From Pseudoalteromonas amylolytica (GTDB taxonomy: Bacteria; Pseudomonadota; Gammaproteobacteria; Enterobacterales; Alteromonadaceae), in NCBI RefSeq assembly GCF_001854605.1, contig NZ_MKJU01000035.1:182409-246408 (forward strand): a stretch of 64,000 nucleotides of DNA, read 5' to 3'. Under the pieces are notes generated by a model that saw only the letters and a program-made list of their open reading frames with translations, did not search any database and was not told the DNA's origin. Of this stretch, positions 17,095 to 26,310 are shown in pieces (position 1 is the stretch's first letter; each line of letters begins with the position of its first letter). Position numbers and translations under genes: made by a program.

Positions 17095-19893
17095 ATGAAC
17101 CGTTCTTTGCTTTTGTTATGTTTCTTTTTCTTTTCAATCACCAGCTATGCGAACAACTGGCAGTGGCACACCACACAAGCACACGCTAAAGGTGAATCTA
17201 CATCAGCTATAGCGCAGCACTATAGCGCGAATTACCAAAAAGTGGAGGGTGACTTAATGTCACTTGCTGACAGCGGGGCTAGCATGACCATTTCTCTGCC
17301 CGACGGCCAGGGTGGGCTAATTGAATACGTCATACGTTATGATCCTATTATGGCTCCTGCACTTGCGCAAAAATACCCGATGATCCGTAGCTTTTCTGGC
17401 CATCAAAAGGGAGCCACGCACAATACCGGTCGTTTTGATATTGGGCCAAATGGCTTTTATGCCTTCTATCAAACTAAAGCGCGTACACTGTATATAGACC
17501 CAAGTTTCGGTAATTTTAAAGTGTATGAAAAAGGCAAAAGAGACATGCCTTGGCACGATGAAGTTGTAGAGCTTACGCAGCGCAATAGTTCATTAAATGC
17601 TCGTCAGCAAAGAGGACCACTCATCGGTAATGGTGGCACCGTTGAAGTAGTAACCTATCGCTTAGCTGTGACCACCAGTGATGAATATACCAGTTATTTT
17701 GGTAGTAAGGCCCAAGCGCTAAATGGCATCGTGACAACCGTTAACCGAGTCAATCAAATATACCAAACAGATATTGCAGTGAGACTTGAACTCGTAGCAA
17801 ACAATGACGAGCTAATTTTTACTGAAAACGATCCGTACGATAACGGAGAGTTAGGCGATACCCTCACGGAAGTACAAAATCAGATAGATACCATTATCGG
17901 CACAAGTAATTACGATGTTGGCCATCTTATGGCAACATCCGGTGCCGGCTTGGCTGCATTGGGTGTCATCTGTGAAGAAGGTGGTAAAGCGATGGGAATG
18001 ACTGGTATTGGCACACCTGAGGGCGATGCATTTGATGTAGACTATGTTGCCCATGAATTAGGCCATCAGTTTGGCGCTAATCATACTTATAATGGATCGG
18101 ATGGGTCGTGTACAACTCGGGTAAGCGGCGCAGCATACGAACCTGGTAGTGGTATCACCATTATGGCTTATGCAGGCATTTGTGCGTCTGAAAACCTAGC
18201 GTCAAACTCCATTGCAATGTTTCATTCTCACAGTATTGATGAGATGCATACGCATCTCACGCTAGGTTCTGGCGCTAGTTGTGGTTCGTTACAGGATGAT
18301 GGCAATAAAGCGCCTGTGGCTGATGCCAAAGAAGATCATGTGATCCCTATTAATACGCCTTTTATGCTGACAGGTGCAGCAACGGATGCCAATAGTGATG
18401 ACACACTGAGCTACTCTTGGGAGCAGTTGGATTTAGGCTCAGCGACGTCAAGCAGTGCAGATTTGAAAGATAATGGTGAAGGGCCGATGTTCCGACCATA
18501 TTTACCGAGCACATCTGCGACAAGATATTTTCCTTTGTTAGCGGATGTCATTTCAGGGCAAGTTACTAAAGGCGACGGCTATCCTACGACTGATAGAACC
18601 ATGACATTTAGATTGGTTGTTCGTGATGGCAATGGGGGAGTGAGTTTTGATACCGCAAGCGTAACAACAGTTTCTGCGGCGGGTCCTTTTGTGATCACCT
18701 CACCAGATGAGAACAGCTCTGTGAGTGAAAACAACCAAATTACCGTGAGCTGGAATGTCGCTGGAACCGATCAAGCGCCAATTTCGTGCGCTAATGTAGA
18801 TATCATGCAAACCAACAGTGATGCATCACAAATTCAGTTGCTATTATCGGGCACGGCTAATGATGGTCAGCAACAGGTCACTTTGATTGGTAGCCAAAAT
18901 AATAAAGCGCGAGTGATGGTTAAATGTGCTTCCAGCGCTTTTTATGCCTTATCTCAAGAATTTAATTTAGCTAACAGTCTGGCGGTCACATCTCAGCAAA
19001 CCATTTCTACTGCGGAAGATACCAGTGTTACCTTACAGGCATCACAATTTAGTGTTGTGAACCAACAAGTGGGGTCTCAATTAGTGTTGAGTGTTATCGC
19101 AGGAAGTGATTATACCTTCTCAGAAAACACCATAATGCCTGCTGCAAACTTTAACGGTGAGCTGACCGTAAATATTACCCTGACTGATGGTACAACTACG
19201 ACAAGTTATCCTGCCAAGATACAAGTCACACCTGTTAACGATGCGCCAGAAGTACTCACGCAGGTGGCGCTAACAATGAATGAAGACGAAACCATTACCT
19301 TGGGGGTATCGCAGTTTGAGGTGGTAGATGTAGACAGTACTGAGTTTACGCTGGCAATACTTGCAGGGGAACAATACAGCTTTAATGCAAATGTAGTTAC
19401 GCCTGAAGCTGATTTTAATGGCACACTAGAAGTGCCTATTACCATCAGTGATAAGGAAGGTGCGAGTACCAATTTTACCACACAAATAACCGTAACAGCG
19501 GTCAATGACTTGCCAGTGGCGAATAATGATTCTGTGACAGCAACCCAAGGTGTGCAAACAACTATCGCCGTGCTTGCCAATGATACCGATATTGATGGTG
19601 ATACTTTAACGTTAGTAGAGCTACTGTACGAAGGTACGGGTACTGCGACGGTGTCTGGTAGCAATATTATGTATCAATCAGCAAGCAGCTTTACCGGTCA
19701 AGAGCAAATTATCTACTCGGTGAGTGATGGTAATGGTGCATCTGCTCAGGCTACGGTTACTGTAAATGTACGGACCCCTCCACCTGTGAGCAATGTAGAT
19801 GATGGTGGTAGTGGTAGCTTTGGGTATTGGCTATATGCTCTAAGCTTAGGTCTGCTGTTGCGACGTGTTAAATGGAGTGCTAAGTATGCGTAG
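17095..19893 (+). CDS. Secreted reprolysin-like zinc metalloprotease with cadherin-like repeats and a GlyGly-CTERM tail
   Basis: A 932-residue exported protease. After a signal peptide (ends near SITSYA) and a propeptide, the catalytic domain carries the metzincin motif HELGHQFGANH at about residues 323-333 and a Met-turn candidate (ITIMAYAG). Residues about 415-520 resemble a PKD/cadherin-like domain, followed by a fibronectin-like segment and three repeated modules with VNDAPE / VNDLPV motifs. The C-terminus has a glycine-serine linker, a hydrophobic helix and basic residues (GSFGYWLYALSLGLLLRRVK), matching GlyGly-CTERM sorting signals, which are processed by rhombosortase and linked to type II secretion. 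The start at 17095 has a GGAG site six bases upstream; the ATG at 17089 abuts it. It overlaps the next gene by 8 bases. Confidence 0.88.
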   Translation: MNRSLLLLCFFFFSITSYANNWQWHTTQAHAKGESTSAIAQHYSANYQKVEGDLMSLADSGASMTISLPDGQGGLIEYVIRYDPIMAPALAQKYPMIRSFSGHQKGATHNTGRFDIGPNGFYAFYQTKARTLYIDPSFGNFKVYEKGKRDMPWHDEVVELTQRNSSLNARQQRGPLIGNGGTVEVVTYRLAVTTSDEYTSYFGSKAQALNGIVTTVNRVNQIYQTDIAVRLELVANNDELIFTENDPYDNGELGDTLTEVQNQIDTIIGTSNYDVGHLMATSGAGLAALGVICEEGGKAMGMTGIGTPEGDAFDVDYVAHELGHQFGANHTYNGSDGSCTTRVSGAAYEPGSGITIMAYAGICASENLASNSIAMFHSHSIDEMHTHLTLGSGASCGSLQDDGNKAPVADAKEDHVIPINTPFMLTGAATDANSDDTLSYSWEQLDLGSATSSSADLKDNGEGPMFRPYLPSTSATRYFPLLADVISGQVTKGDGYPTTDRTMTFRLVVRDGNGGVSFDTASVTTVSAAGPFVITSPDENSSVSENNQITVSWNVAGTDQAPISCANVDIMQTNSDASQIQLLLSGTANDGQQQVTLIGSQNNKARVMVKCASSAFYALSQEFNLANSLAVTSQQTISTAEDTSVTLQASQFSVVNQQVGSQLVLSVIAGSDYTFSENTIMPAANFNGELTVNITLTDGTTTTSYPAKIQVTPVNDAPEVLTQVALTMNEDETITLGVSQFEVVDVDSTEFTLAILAGEQYSFNANVVTPEADFNGTLEVPITISDKEGASTNFTTQITVTAVNDLPVANNDSVTATQGVQTTIAVLANDTDIDGDTLTLVELLYEGTGTATVSGSNIMYQSASSFTGQEQIIYSVSDGNGASAQATVTVNVRTPPPVSNVDDGGSGSFGYWLYALSLGLLLRRVKWSAKYA

Positions 19894-20272
19894 TTTGTAT
19901 ATGGCATTGTTGTTGAGTGGCTTGTTTGGGTGTCAAAGTGTCAGTGATACACCAGACAAAAAAAATGAGTTACTGCTTGTGAATGCTGATAGAAGTATGC
20001 AATGGTTTATGACGCACTCACTAGAGCAGGTGCTTGAAGCACATGAAGCTCAACAAAGCTTTGGTTTTATTGCACTGAATAGGCGAGGTTATTTCTATCC
20101 CAAAATAGGTATGGCTCGCAAACCTTTGCTACTAAAAGACGGATGTCAGACTTGGTTATTATCCACATCAAATGATGTTGTGAAAAGTGATAGTGAACGA
20201 GAAAAGATGGCAAACTTGCAGGCATTTGCTGCCAAGTTTAATGTTGCAATGGAATCTAAGTGCTTACCCTAG
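19886..20272 (+). CDS. Small lipoprotein of unknown function, overlapping the metalloprotease gene
   Basis: A 128-residue protein beginning MRSLYMALLLSGLFGC, a short signal peptide with lipobox LFGC. The remainder is soluble with no motif recognised; it has two further Cys residues (in DGCQTW and ESKCLP) that could pair. The chosen ATG is eight bases past a GGAG ribosome site and overlaps the end of the metalloprotease gene by 8 bases, so translation is probably coupled. That coupling suggests a role in maturation, inhibition or export of the protease (inference only). A strong terminator follows. Confidence 0.75.
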   Translation: MRSLYMALLLSGLFGCQSVSDTPDKKNELLLVNADRSMQWFMTHSLEQVLEAHEAQQSFGFIALNRRGYFYPKIGMARKPLLLKDGCQTWLLSTSNDVVKSDSEREKMANLQAFAAKFNVAMESKCLP

Positions 20273-20295
20273 TGGGTTGGTCACATAAGTAAAAC

Positions 20296-20325
20296 AAAGC
20301 CAGTGAGCGAACACTGGCTTTTTTG
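20296..20325 (+). terminator. Intrinsic terminator after the metalloprotease-lipoprotein pair
   Basis: A perfect 10-base stem (20296-20305 with 20312-20321) with a 6-base loop is followed by TTT. It lies 24 bases after the lipoprotein stop and closes the two-gene unit. Confidence 0.9.
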
Positions 20326-20430
20326 TTGCCATCTTAGAGATAATTCATATGTACCTTTTATTACCTTATGATTATAATTTCGCCCTTGTACCAATTAGGG
20401 TACTGTTGGTTTTTTTATTTGGAGTTTTAA

Positions 20431-21495
20431 ATGGACTTAGAGTCAAAAGAGGTGGTTGAAACCACAGGTTCTTCAACACACACGCGCGAAGTGCGCTTTA
20501 CTGGCGATGCACGCAGTTACTTTAGTATTTGGTTGGTTAATATTTTGTTTACCATTGCTACCTTGGGTATTTATTCTGCGTGGGCAACGGTAAGAAACAA
20601 GCAATACTTTTTTGGTCATACGCAAATTGATGGTCACAGGTTTGATTATTTGGCGACACCGCAACAAATTTTGAAAGGCAGGTTGTTGGCTCTGGCTTGC
20701 TTTGCACTTTATGTAGTATCGAGTAGTTACTTTCCATTGGTTGGTATTGTGCTGTTAGTGGCTTGGTGTATAGCATTACCTTGGGTAATCAATCAGGGCC
20801 TGCGTTTTAGTTTACGAATGACACGCTATCGCAATGTTCAATTTTCATTTAAAGGGCAATACAAGGACACGCTTATCAATTTTGTATTATTACCTATTTT
20901 GAGCGTTTTCACTTTGTATTTGTTGTTGCCTTGGGCCCTTAAGCGTATTGATGCCTATATACACAACAATATTTATTATGGTGACAAAAAGCTAACTACA
21001 CACCTTTCTACAAAAGAGTATTACTTAATTGCTTTTGTATGTTTCTGTATGGCTGTTGGGCTGGGTATTTTGGCAGGTATTGCGGCATTCGTTATAGGCA
21101 TTTCTGATAATTTGTTAGAGACCTCACAGTTGATTGGGGTTGGGATATTATTTATGCAATTCTTAGTGGTTATAATTGTTGCTTCTGCTTATAAGGCAAT
21201 GGTGCGAAATCACATCTTTGAAAATAGCACGTTTGAAGGCGTTGCTGAGTTTGAATCAAACCTTGCACCAATTGACTACGTGCTACTTAATGTCACCAAT
21301 ACGTTAGCGATTGTGTGTTCACTGGGCTTAGCGTTTCCTTGGGCTAAAGTGCGTAAAGCCAAAATGTTGGCGGCAGCGACTGTTGTACACCTTAATCCAG
21401 ACGCCGATGAGGTTATCAACATGCAACAAGCACAACAGTCTTCGTTTGCCGAAGAAGCTGCGAATGTATTCGATGTTGATATCTCTTTGACATAA
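20431..21495 (+). CDS. DUF898 (YjgN-like) multi-pass membrane protein
   Basis: The 354-residue protein has about six hydrophobic segments and two copies of the family signature: a tail of AWATVRNKQYFFGHTQIDGHRF after the first helix (in pieces: IYSAWATVRNKQYF, HTQIDGHRF) and FPWAKVRKAKML near the C-terminus. This is DUF898, represented in Escherichia coli by YjgN, function unknown. A GGAG ribosome site precedes the ATG. The next gene, an M48 peptidase, starts two bases after its stop, so the two form an operon, a pairing commonly seen for DUF898. Confidence 0.85.
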   Translation: MDLESKEVVETTGSSTHTREVRFTGDARSYFSIWLVNILFTIATLGIYSAWATVRNKQYFFGHTQIDGHRFDYLATPQQILKGRLLALACFALYVVSSSYFPLVGIVLLVAWCIALPWVINQGLRFSLRMTRYRNVQFSFKGQYKDTLINFVLLPILSVFTLYLLLPWALKRIDAYIHNNIYYGDKKLTTHLSTKEYYLIAFVCFCMAVGLGILAGIAAFVIGISDNLLETSQLIGVGILFMQFLVVIIVASAYKAMVRNHIFENSTFEGVAEFESNLAPIDYVLLNVTNTLAIVCSLGLAFPWAKVRKAKMLAAATVVHLNPDADEVINMQQAQQSSFAEEAANVFDVDISLT

Positions 21496-21496
21496 T

Positions 21497-22516
21497 ATGC
21501 AAAAGGTTACGGGTAAACTCTATAGCGCTGGCAGTAACGCTAGCGTAAATTGCATCTTGCACAATAGCAACGGGCAAATTCGTGTTGTCAAAGATGATGA
21601 TCTTGAGCTGTCTGTGCCCTTGCAAGACATTCTCCTAGGCGTGGCCATAGCGGGGCAAGCCCAAGATATCACGTTACCAGATGGCAGCCGATTTTTGCCT
21701 GATGATGTGAGTTTTCGTCTTACAAGTCTCTCAGGTGTTGGACTCCTTGAGCGTTGTGAGAGACACAAAGGGCTTGTATTGTCAGCCATTTTTTTGTGTC
21801 CATTGCTGTTATATTTGGTTTTCTTCGTGGTCGTCCCTAGTATGGCAGCCAGTGCGGTGACCTTATTGCCAAACAGTGTGGTTGAAGCGACTGGCCGGCA
21901 GTCCATGCTATTAATAGAAAAAATGGCGCTGGAGCCGACAGAAGTCGATCCCACACAGCAGGATAAAATAAATGCGCTTTGGCAAGATTCATTAAACCAA
22001 TTAAAGTTGGACAAAGAAAAGTACCGTTTAGGTTTCTACCGCTCCGATTTTTTTGGTGCAAATGCTTTTGCGCTCCCTCATGGACAGATCGTGGTGACGG
22101 ATGAGCTAGTTGCTAAACTAGCAAAGCATCCTGAGGCACTTCGAGCGGTACTACTGCATGAAATTGGCCATGTTGAACATCAGCATAGTATGAGAATTGC
22201 GGCCCAGTCGGTTGCCTCTACCATTGCGCTTGCTGTGGTATTTGGTGACTTACAAGGGGTTGCGGAGCTAACGCTCGGGGTGGGCAGTGTCATCATGCAA
22301 CAGCAGTTTTCACAAGATATGGAAAGCCAAGCTGATGACTATGCACTACACAATCTTGAGGCACATGGTTACAAAGCCGCAGATTTTGCCACCGCACTTA
22401 AACTGATGTCTAGCGATAGAAGCACCGAACAAGATGCGTGGTCAAAGTATTTATCAACGCACCCACAGGTTGGGGAGCGTATTGAGCGGGCACTCAATTA
22501 TCAAAGGGCAAAATAA
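21497..22516 (+). CDS. M48-family membrane zinc metallopeptidase
   Basis: The 339-residue protein starts two bases after the DUF898 stop. The N-terminal 85 residues are a soluble, beta-rich region (DGSRFLPDDVSFRL), then a transmembrane segment (about residues 92-116), then the M48 peptidase core with the zinc motif HEIGHVEHQH at about 216-225 and the third ligand in ESQADDYAL. M48 enzymes such as HtpX and BepA take part in envelope protein quality control. The order TM then catalytic domain fits an enzyme active in the periplasm. Together with DUF898 it may form an envelope-maintenance pair (inference). Confidence 0.87.
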   Translation: MQKVTGKLYSAGSNASVNCILHNSNGQIRVVKDDDLELSVPLQDILLGVAIAGQAQDITLPDGSRFLPDDVSFRLTSLSGVGLLERCERHKGLVLSAIFLCPLLLYLVFFVVVPSMAASAVTLLPNSVVEATGRQSMLLIEKMALEPTEVDPTQQDKINALWQDSLNQLKLDKEKYRLGFYRSDFFGANAFALPHGQIVVTDELVAKLAKHPEALRAVLLHEIGHVEHQHSMRIAAQSVASTIALAVVFGDLQGVAELTLGVGSVIMQQQFSQDMESQADDYALHNLEAHGYKAADFATALKLMSSDRSTEQDAWSKYLSTHPQVGERIERALNYQRAK

Positions 22517-22540
22517 AGGGACGCCAGTGCGTCCCTTTCT
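22515..22540 (+). terminator. Terminator hairpin between convergent genes
   Basis: A perfect 10-base stem (22515-22524 with 22529-22538) with loop CAGT overlaps the M48 stop codon. The plus-strand U-tract is short, while the minus-strand side is followed by TTTATTTT, so it may serve both the M48 gene and the convergent exporter gene. Confidence 0.75.
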
Positions 22541-23802
22541 CATAAGGCTTTTTTGGGCGGTAGTGCCACGTTCGCAAAGATCAAACCCGCCACCAAAGAC
22601 ATAAAAATCAAAAATGTCTGTTGGCCAATATGGTCGGCATGAATAAAACTTTGCCCTTCAATCAGCGAGTTCAGGCCAATGTAGGTTTTAGAGCCGGGGA
22701 CCAGTACAATCAAACCTTGCATGGCAACAATTGATGCGGGGGCATTGACAATACGGTTAAACAGATTACTGAATACGCCTACTGCAAATGCGCCAAGGAA
22801 TGCCCCAATTGAATAATCAAAGTAGAGCGCGGCACTAATACTGACTGCGTAGGCGATAAACCCAGATGCAATTGACCAGCTAGCGTGTTTGAGTTTGGTT
22901 CTGAAAATGACTATCAAGCTTGTACAAAGTAGCAAGATAGCCAACCACGCGGTCCATTTTGGTAATGGATCGGGTTGTACAAAATCGGTAGTACCAAATA
23001 AAGCAAACCCAATGCTAATGCCTAAAAATGCACCGAAATAGAGTTTGAACAACAACATGAGCGAGTCCATAACCCTTGCCGTGCCTGATACTAAGTGACG
23101 CGATGAAAGCTCCGCAAATGCTAATGCTAATGCCAAACCTGGAATAAACACGATAATGGCTGACAATATTACCAATCGGATATTAATACTGGGGTCAACA
23201 TAACTACTGACCGCACACGCGCCGACGGCCGCTACAATGGCAACCAGAGGCTCTAGCATGTGTGTAACACGCTTTGAACGGCCAGACCAAAGTATGAACA
23301 TGAAAACTAGAATCGAGAACACGCCGGACCAAAGCACATCATTCCAACTCGTACCCATTAACATGGCAAAGGCAGCACCCGATACAGAAAACGCAAAACC
23401 TGTCATCAGCTTACTATATGGCGCTTTTTGTTTGCTGATTGTATCCAAATCAGCATCGGCTTGCTCAATGGTTAGCTGGCCTGTAAGGACCTTACTTACC
23501 ACATCATCCGTGTCTGCTAGTGATCCTAGGTCATGATCACCTGGGTCTACGCGTGCGACATGAGTGTATTCTTCTTCATGGCCCTCCGTCCAGATAACGA
23601 ATGTTACGGATGTAGGAGACATCACAAATGATGATTTTAAACCCAAGTGCGTTGCCACTTCCATGAGGTGTGCTTCAAGTCGGTATGCGGGTGTACCGTA
23701 TTTGTGCAACATTTTACCAAGTTTAACAATAAACTTACGTTTTTGGGTAAAGCTAGCTGTATTCAACTGCGTGAAACCTAAAATAAAAGATTGATAATAC
23801 AC
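22540..23802 (-). CDS. Threonine/serine exporter (ThrE) family protein
   Basis: The 420-residue protein combines the two domains of the ThrE family: an N-terminal DUF1212 region (residues about 25-250, starting KLGKMLHKYGTPAYRLE and including the ASYSKLM-like boundary at APYSKLM) and a C-terminal DUF3815-like region with further membrane helices (to about 415). About ten hydrophobic segments are present. ThrE exports threonine and serine in Corynebacterium; in many gammaproteobacteria the domains are split as YjjP and YjjB, here they are fused. The start is GTG at 23802; an internal start cannot be ruled out. It is transcribed alone toward the M48 gene. Confidence 0.85.
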   Translation of the reverse strand: MYYQSFILGFTQLNTASFTQKRKFIVKLGKMLHKYGTPAYRLEAHLMEVATHLGLKSSFVMSPTSVTFVIWTEGHEEEYTHVARVDPGDHDLGSLADTDDVVSKVLTGQLTIEQADADLDTISKQKAPYSKLMTGFAFSVSGAAFAMLMGTSWNDVLWSGVFSILVFMFILWSGRSKRVTHMLEPLVAIVAAVGACAVSSYVDPSINIRLVILSAIIVFIPGLALALAFAELSSRHLVSGTARVMDSLMLLFKLYFGAFLGISIGFALFGTTDFVQPDPLPKWTAWLAILLLCTSLIVIFRTKLKHASWSIASGFIAYAVSISAALYFDYSIGAFLGAFAVGVFSNLFNRIVNAPASIVAMQGLIVLVPGSKTYIGLNSLIEGQSFIHADHIGQQTFLIFMSLVAGLIFANVALPPKKAL

Positions 23803-23890
23803 CTATCAGACAAAAGTGTTATTTGGTGATAAATGTAGCGATTGGAATTGCTGCGCATTCTAATCGCTTTCATTGCAAAGTCTAGGCTAT

Positions 23891-25126
23891 TTAACGATTT
23901 TTATTGACATTTTTTGCTTCAATCCATTGTGCCATATATTGCGTGCTGCGCATGGTATGATGCTTGAGCATTTGCCCTGTAAAGTTGGCTTGTCTATGTT
24001 GCGTTAAGTTTTTAGTTATATCATTGATTTTATTTATTAATAACTTCTCTAGTTGCTCTTTTAGGTATACGCGGTCTAGGATCTCATTGGCGTGACTTTG
24101 TGCGCGCTGATAAGTCTTTTTATCGCTATAAAGTTTGACTGCTTTATCTGCAAATTGCTGCATATCATCGGCTATCGCGCCGGGCCACGGTAAGTCCAAG
24201 TGCATACCTTCTGCGCCGATTGCAGTGGTAATACTCGGAGTTTGGGTGATCATCGCTTCAAGCAGCTTTCCTTTTATGCCAGCCCCAAACCTAAGTGGTG
24301 CAAGGCAAATTCGGCTATTTTTCATTACCTCTAAAGCATCGTCGGCCCAGCCTTTGATAAGAAACCCCGTTTTTGGGTTGTGTAGTGCGGTAGCTTTCGG
24401 TGGCGGGTAAGAGCCGTAAATATGCAATTCAACGTTTGGTAGCTGTTTACGAATAAGTGGCCATATTTGCTGTAAATACAATACAGCATCCCAATTTGGT
24501 GCATGACGGAAATTGCCGATGGTCATAAAGTGTTGGCGTTGTTCAAATTCTGGCGTGTGTTTTGGTCGTGCTTTTAGATCAACCATAAAAGGTAAATAAT
24601 GGAGCAGCGCACTGTCTATTTTAAAGGTATCTGCCAGCAACGTCATTTCAAAGCTTGAGATAATGAGACTGAGATCACAACGTAGAATTGCGGCCATTTC
24701 TCGTTTAGCCAGCTCAGAATGCAAGTCATTGGTGGTTAATTGCCGCTGTGCTTTATGCGCTTCGTGGCGGGCGTTTCGTAAACATTGTAGATCTTCGGTG
24801 TCGAGTATTTTTAGTGCGTTCGGCGCGTATTTATCAACTCGCCAGCCAAATTGCTCTTCCATCATAAAACGGTCAAACATGACGATATCAGGCTGTAAAG
24901 TCTTAATGTATTCATCAAAGCTACTACAGTTGAGAGCGATGCTCCTTCTAGTGATACCTTCTTGTACTAAATCCACCATGTGTTCGGTAACTTGCGCAGG
25001 GCTTGCGAATTCTACTTGCCATTGCTGGGCTTTAAAAAAGCGTAGCAGGGACATCATGTGGCTGCCCGCAGCTGACGAATTAGGTTCAGGCCAAACGTAG
25101 CCTATGATTAAAACTTGTTTACTCAC
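23891..25126 (-). CDS. Glycosyltransferase, GT4-like
   Basis: The 411-residue protein has a GT-B layout: an N-terminal acceptor half (QVLIIGYVWPEPNSSAAG) and a C-terminal nucleotide-sugar half with MTIGNFRHAPNWDAV, LHIYGSYPP, IKGWADDALEVM and the donor-binding stretch FGAGIKGKLLEAM. That last motif, with its acidic residue, is diagnostic of GT4-type retaining enzymes. Donor and acceptor are unknown; it is not inside a polysaccharide cluster. The start overlaps the stop of the upstream LacI gene in an ATGA, indicating a two-gene operon with that regulator, an unusual partner for a lone glycosyltransferase. Confidence 0.82.
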   Translation of the reverse strand: MSKQVLIIGYVWPEPNSSAAGSHMMSLLRFFKAQQWQVEFASPAQVTEHMVDLVQEGITRRSIALNCSSFDEYIKTLQPDIVMFDRFMMEEQFGWRVDKYAPNALKILDTEDLQCLRNARHEAHKAQRQLTTNDLHSELAKREMAAILRCDLSLIISSFEMTLLADTFKIDSALLHYLPFMVDLKARPKHTPEFEQRQHFMTIGNFRHAPNWDAVLYLQQIWPLIRKQLPNVELHIYGSYPPPKATALHNPKTGFLIKGWADDALEVMKNSRICLAPLRFGAGIKGKLLEAMITQTPSITTAIGAEGMHLDLPWPGAIADDMQQFADKAVKLYSDKKTYQRAQSHANEILDRVYLKEQLEKLLINKINDITKNLTQHRQANFTGQMLKHHTMRSTQYMAQWIEAKNVNKNR

Positions 25127-26136
25127 AAAGATGATTCTCTTAGTTGGAGTGACACATCAACCAAAGTACGCACTGCAGGTTGTGATTGCTCCAATAATTC
25201 CGAAAGGGCCTGACCTGTGCGTTTAGCTATTTCATGGCTATCAATACGTACAGACGACAAGGGTGGTTGCATGAGGCGTGAATCCTCTAAATCGCCAAAC
25301 CCGACGATTTTTATATCTTTACCGGGCGCAAGGCCTCGCTGGCGCATGGCATATATTGCGCCATATGCTACTACATCGGAAAAACACACAACAGCTTTGG
25401 TATCGGGTGCGTTTTGCATAAGCTGCTCAAAAGCATCGTACCCGCCTTGACGGTTTGCCGGGGCTGCGATTACGGGAACTGGATGAGTGATGTTGTGCGC
25501 ACGCAGCGCTGAGTTAAATCCAGCCAAGCGCTCGCGATGTTCAGAAGTCGTTGCTGTAGAGCCTATAAATGCTAGTTCGCTAAGCCCTTGCTCCAACAAA
25601 TGACAGGTTGCCAGATGTGCCCCTTTTTTATTGTCCGGTAAAATGCAAGGCGCACTACAATAGTCGACTTCGCGCATGATGTTGACCACTGGAAACCCTG
25701 TATCAATCAGCTGCTCTTGCCACTTTCTATCGGTATTTGGCGCGGGGCACATAATAAAAGCACATACGTTATATTCTTTAAAACGATTGACGATTTGCTG
25801 TTGTCTTTCAAGGCTTTCATTGGTGCTTACTAGCATCGGCACCAAGCCGAGCGCATAAATATGGGATTCCAGCTCAACTGCTAACTGCGCGGCGTAAGGG
25901 TCTGTAAGGTCATTGATAACTAATGCAACTAAATTTGAGCGTTTACTGCGAAGGGCTGCGGCCTCTCGGTTGTATATATAGCCGAGCTGTTCAATCGCGC
26001 CAAGCACGCGCTGTTTACTTTTATCGCTGACTTTGTCACTTTGTGTAAGTACTAAGGACACGGTGGATTTTGACACCCCTGCTGCAGCGGCAACGTCCCA
26101 AATAGTTACTTTTTCGGACTTTTTAGTGTGTGTCAT
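25123..26136 (-). CDS. LacI-family transcriptional regulator
   Basis: The 337-residue repressor-type protein has the LacI helix-turn-helix and hinge (VTIWDVAAAAGVSKSTVSLVL, then AALRSKRS) and a periplasmic-binding-protein-like effector domain (LVALVINDLTDPYAAQLA, CAFIMCPAP, AVVCFSDVVAYGA, IKIVGFGDLEDSRLMQPPLSSV). The family senses sugars or nucleotides; the effector is unknown. It overlaps the downstream glycosyltransferase gene by 4 bases and is divergent from an S9 peptidase gene 174 bases away. No clear LacI palindrome like the one at 12925 was found in that gap. Confidence 0.9.
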   Translation of the reverse strand: MTHTKKSEKVTIWDVAAAAGVSKSTVSLVLTQSDKVSDKSKQRVLGAIEQLGYIYNREAAALRSKRSNLVALVINDLTDPYAAQLAVELESHIYALGLVPMLVSTNESLERQQQIVNRFKEYNVCAFIMCPAPNTDRKWQEQLIDTGFPVVNIMREVDYCSAPCILPDNKKGAHLATCHLLEQGLSELAFIGSTATTSEHRERLAGFNSALRAHNITHPVPVIAAPANRQGGYDAFEQLMQNAPDTKAVVCFSDVVAYGAIYAMRQRGLAPGKDIKIVGFGDLEDSRLMQPPLSSVRIDSHEIAKRTGQALSELLEQSQPAVRTLVDVSLQLRESSL

Positions 26137-26310
26137 GGTTGCTCATAAAGCCTGCGGGCAGTATTGAAGTAGAGAAGTGATGGTGATTTTAGCTTAAATC
26201 GATGTGTCACAAAAGCGTAAGCTTCAGCGAATATTGACTGATATAGCTGAATTTTTAAATAATTAAGTATATGATGCTCGGTTATATGGATCGGGTAGGA
26301 CGAAAATAAC

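Noticed and set aside
19206..19664. 152-codon minus-strand frame inside the metalloprotease gene
   Set aside because: Low-complexity Ser/Thr/Val frame opposite the cadherin-like repeats; no start signals.
21520..22014. 164-codon minus-strand frame inside the M48 gene
   Set aside because: Opposite-strand shadow of a well supported peptidase gene.
24663..25100. 145-codon plus-strand frame inside the glycosyltransferase gene
   Set aside because: Opposite-strand shadow; Ser/Arg/Cys-rich with no motif.
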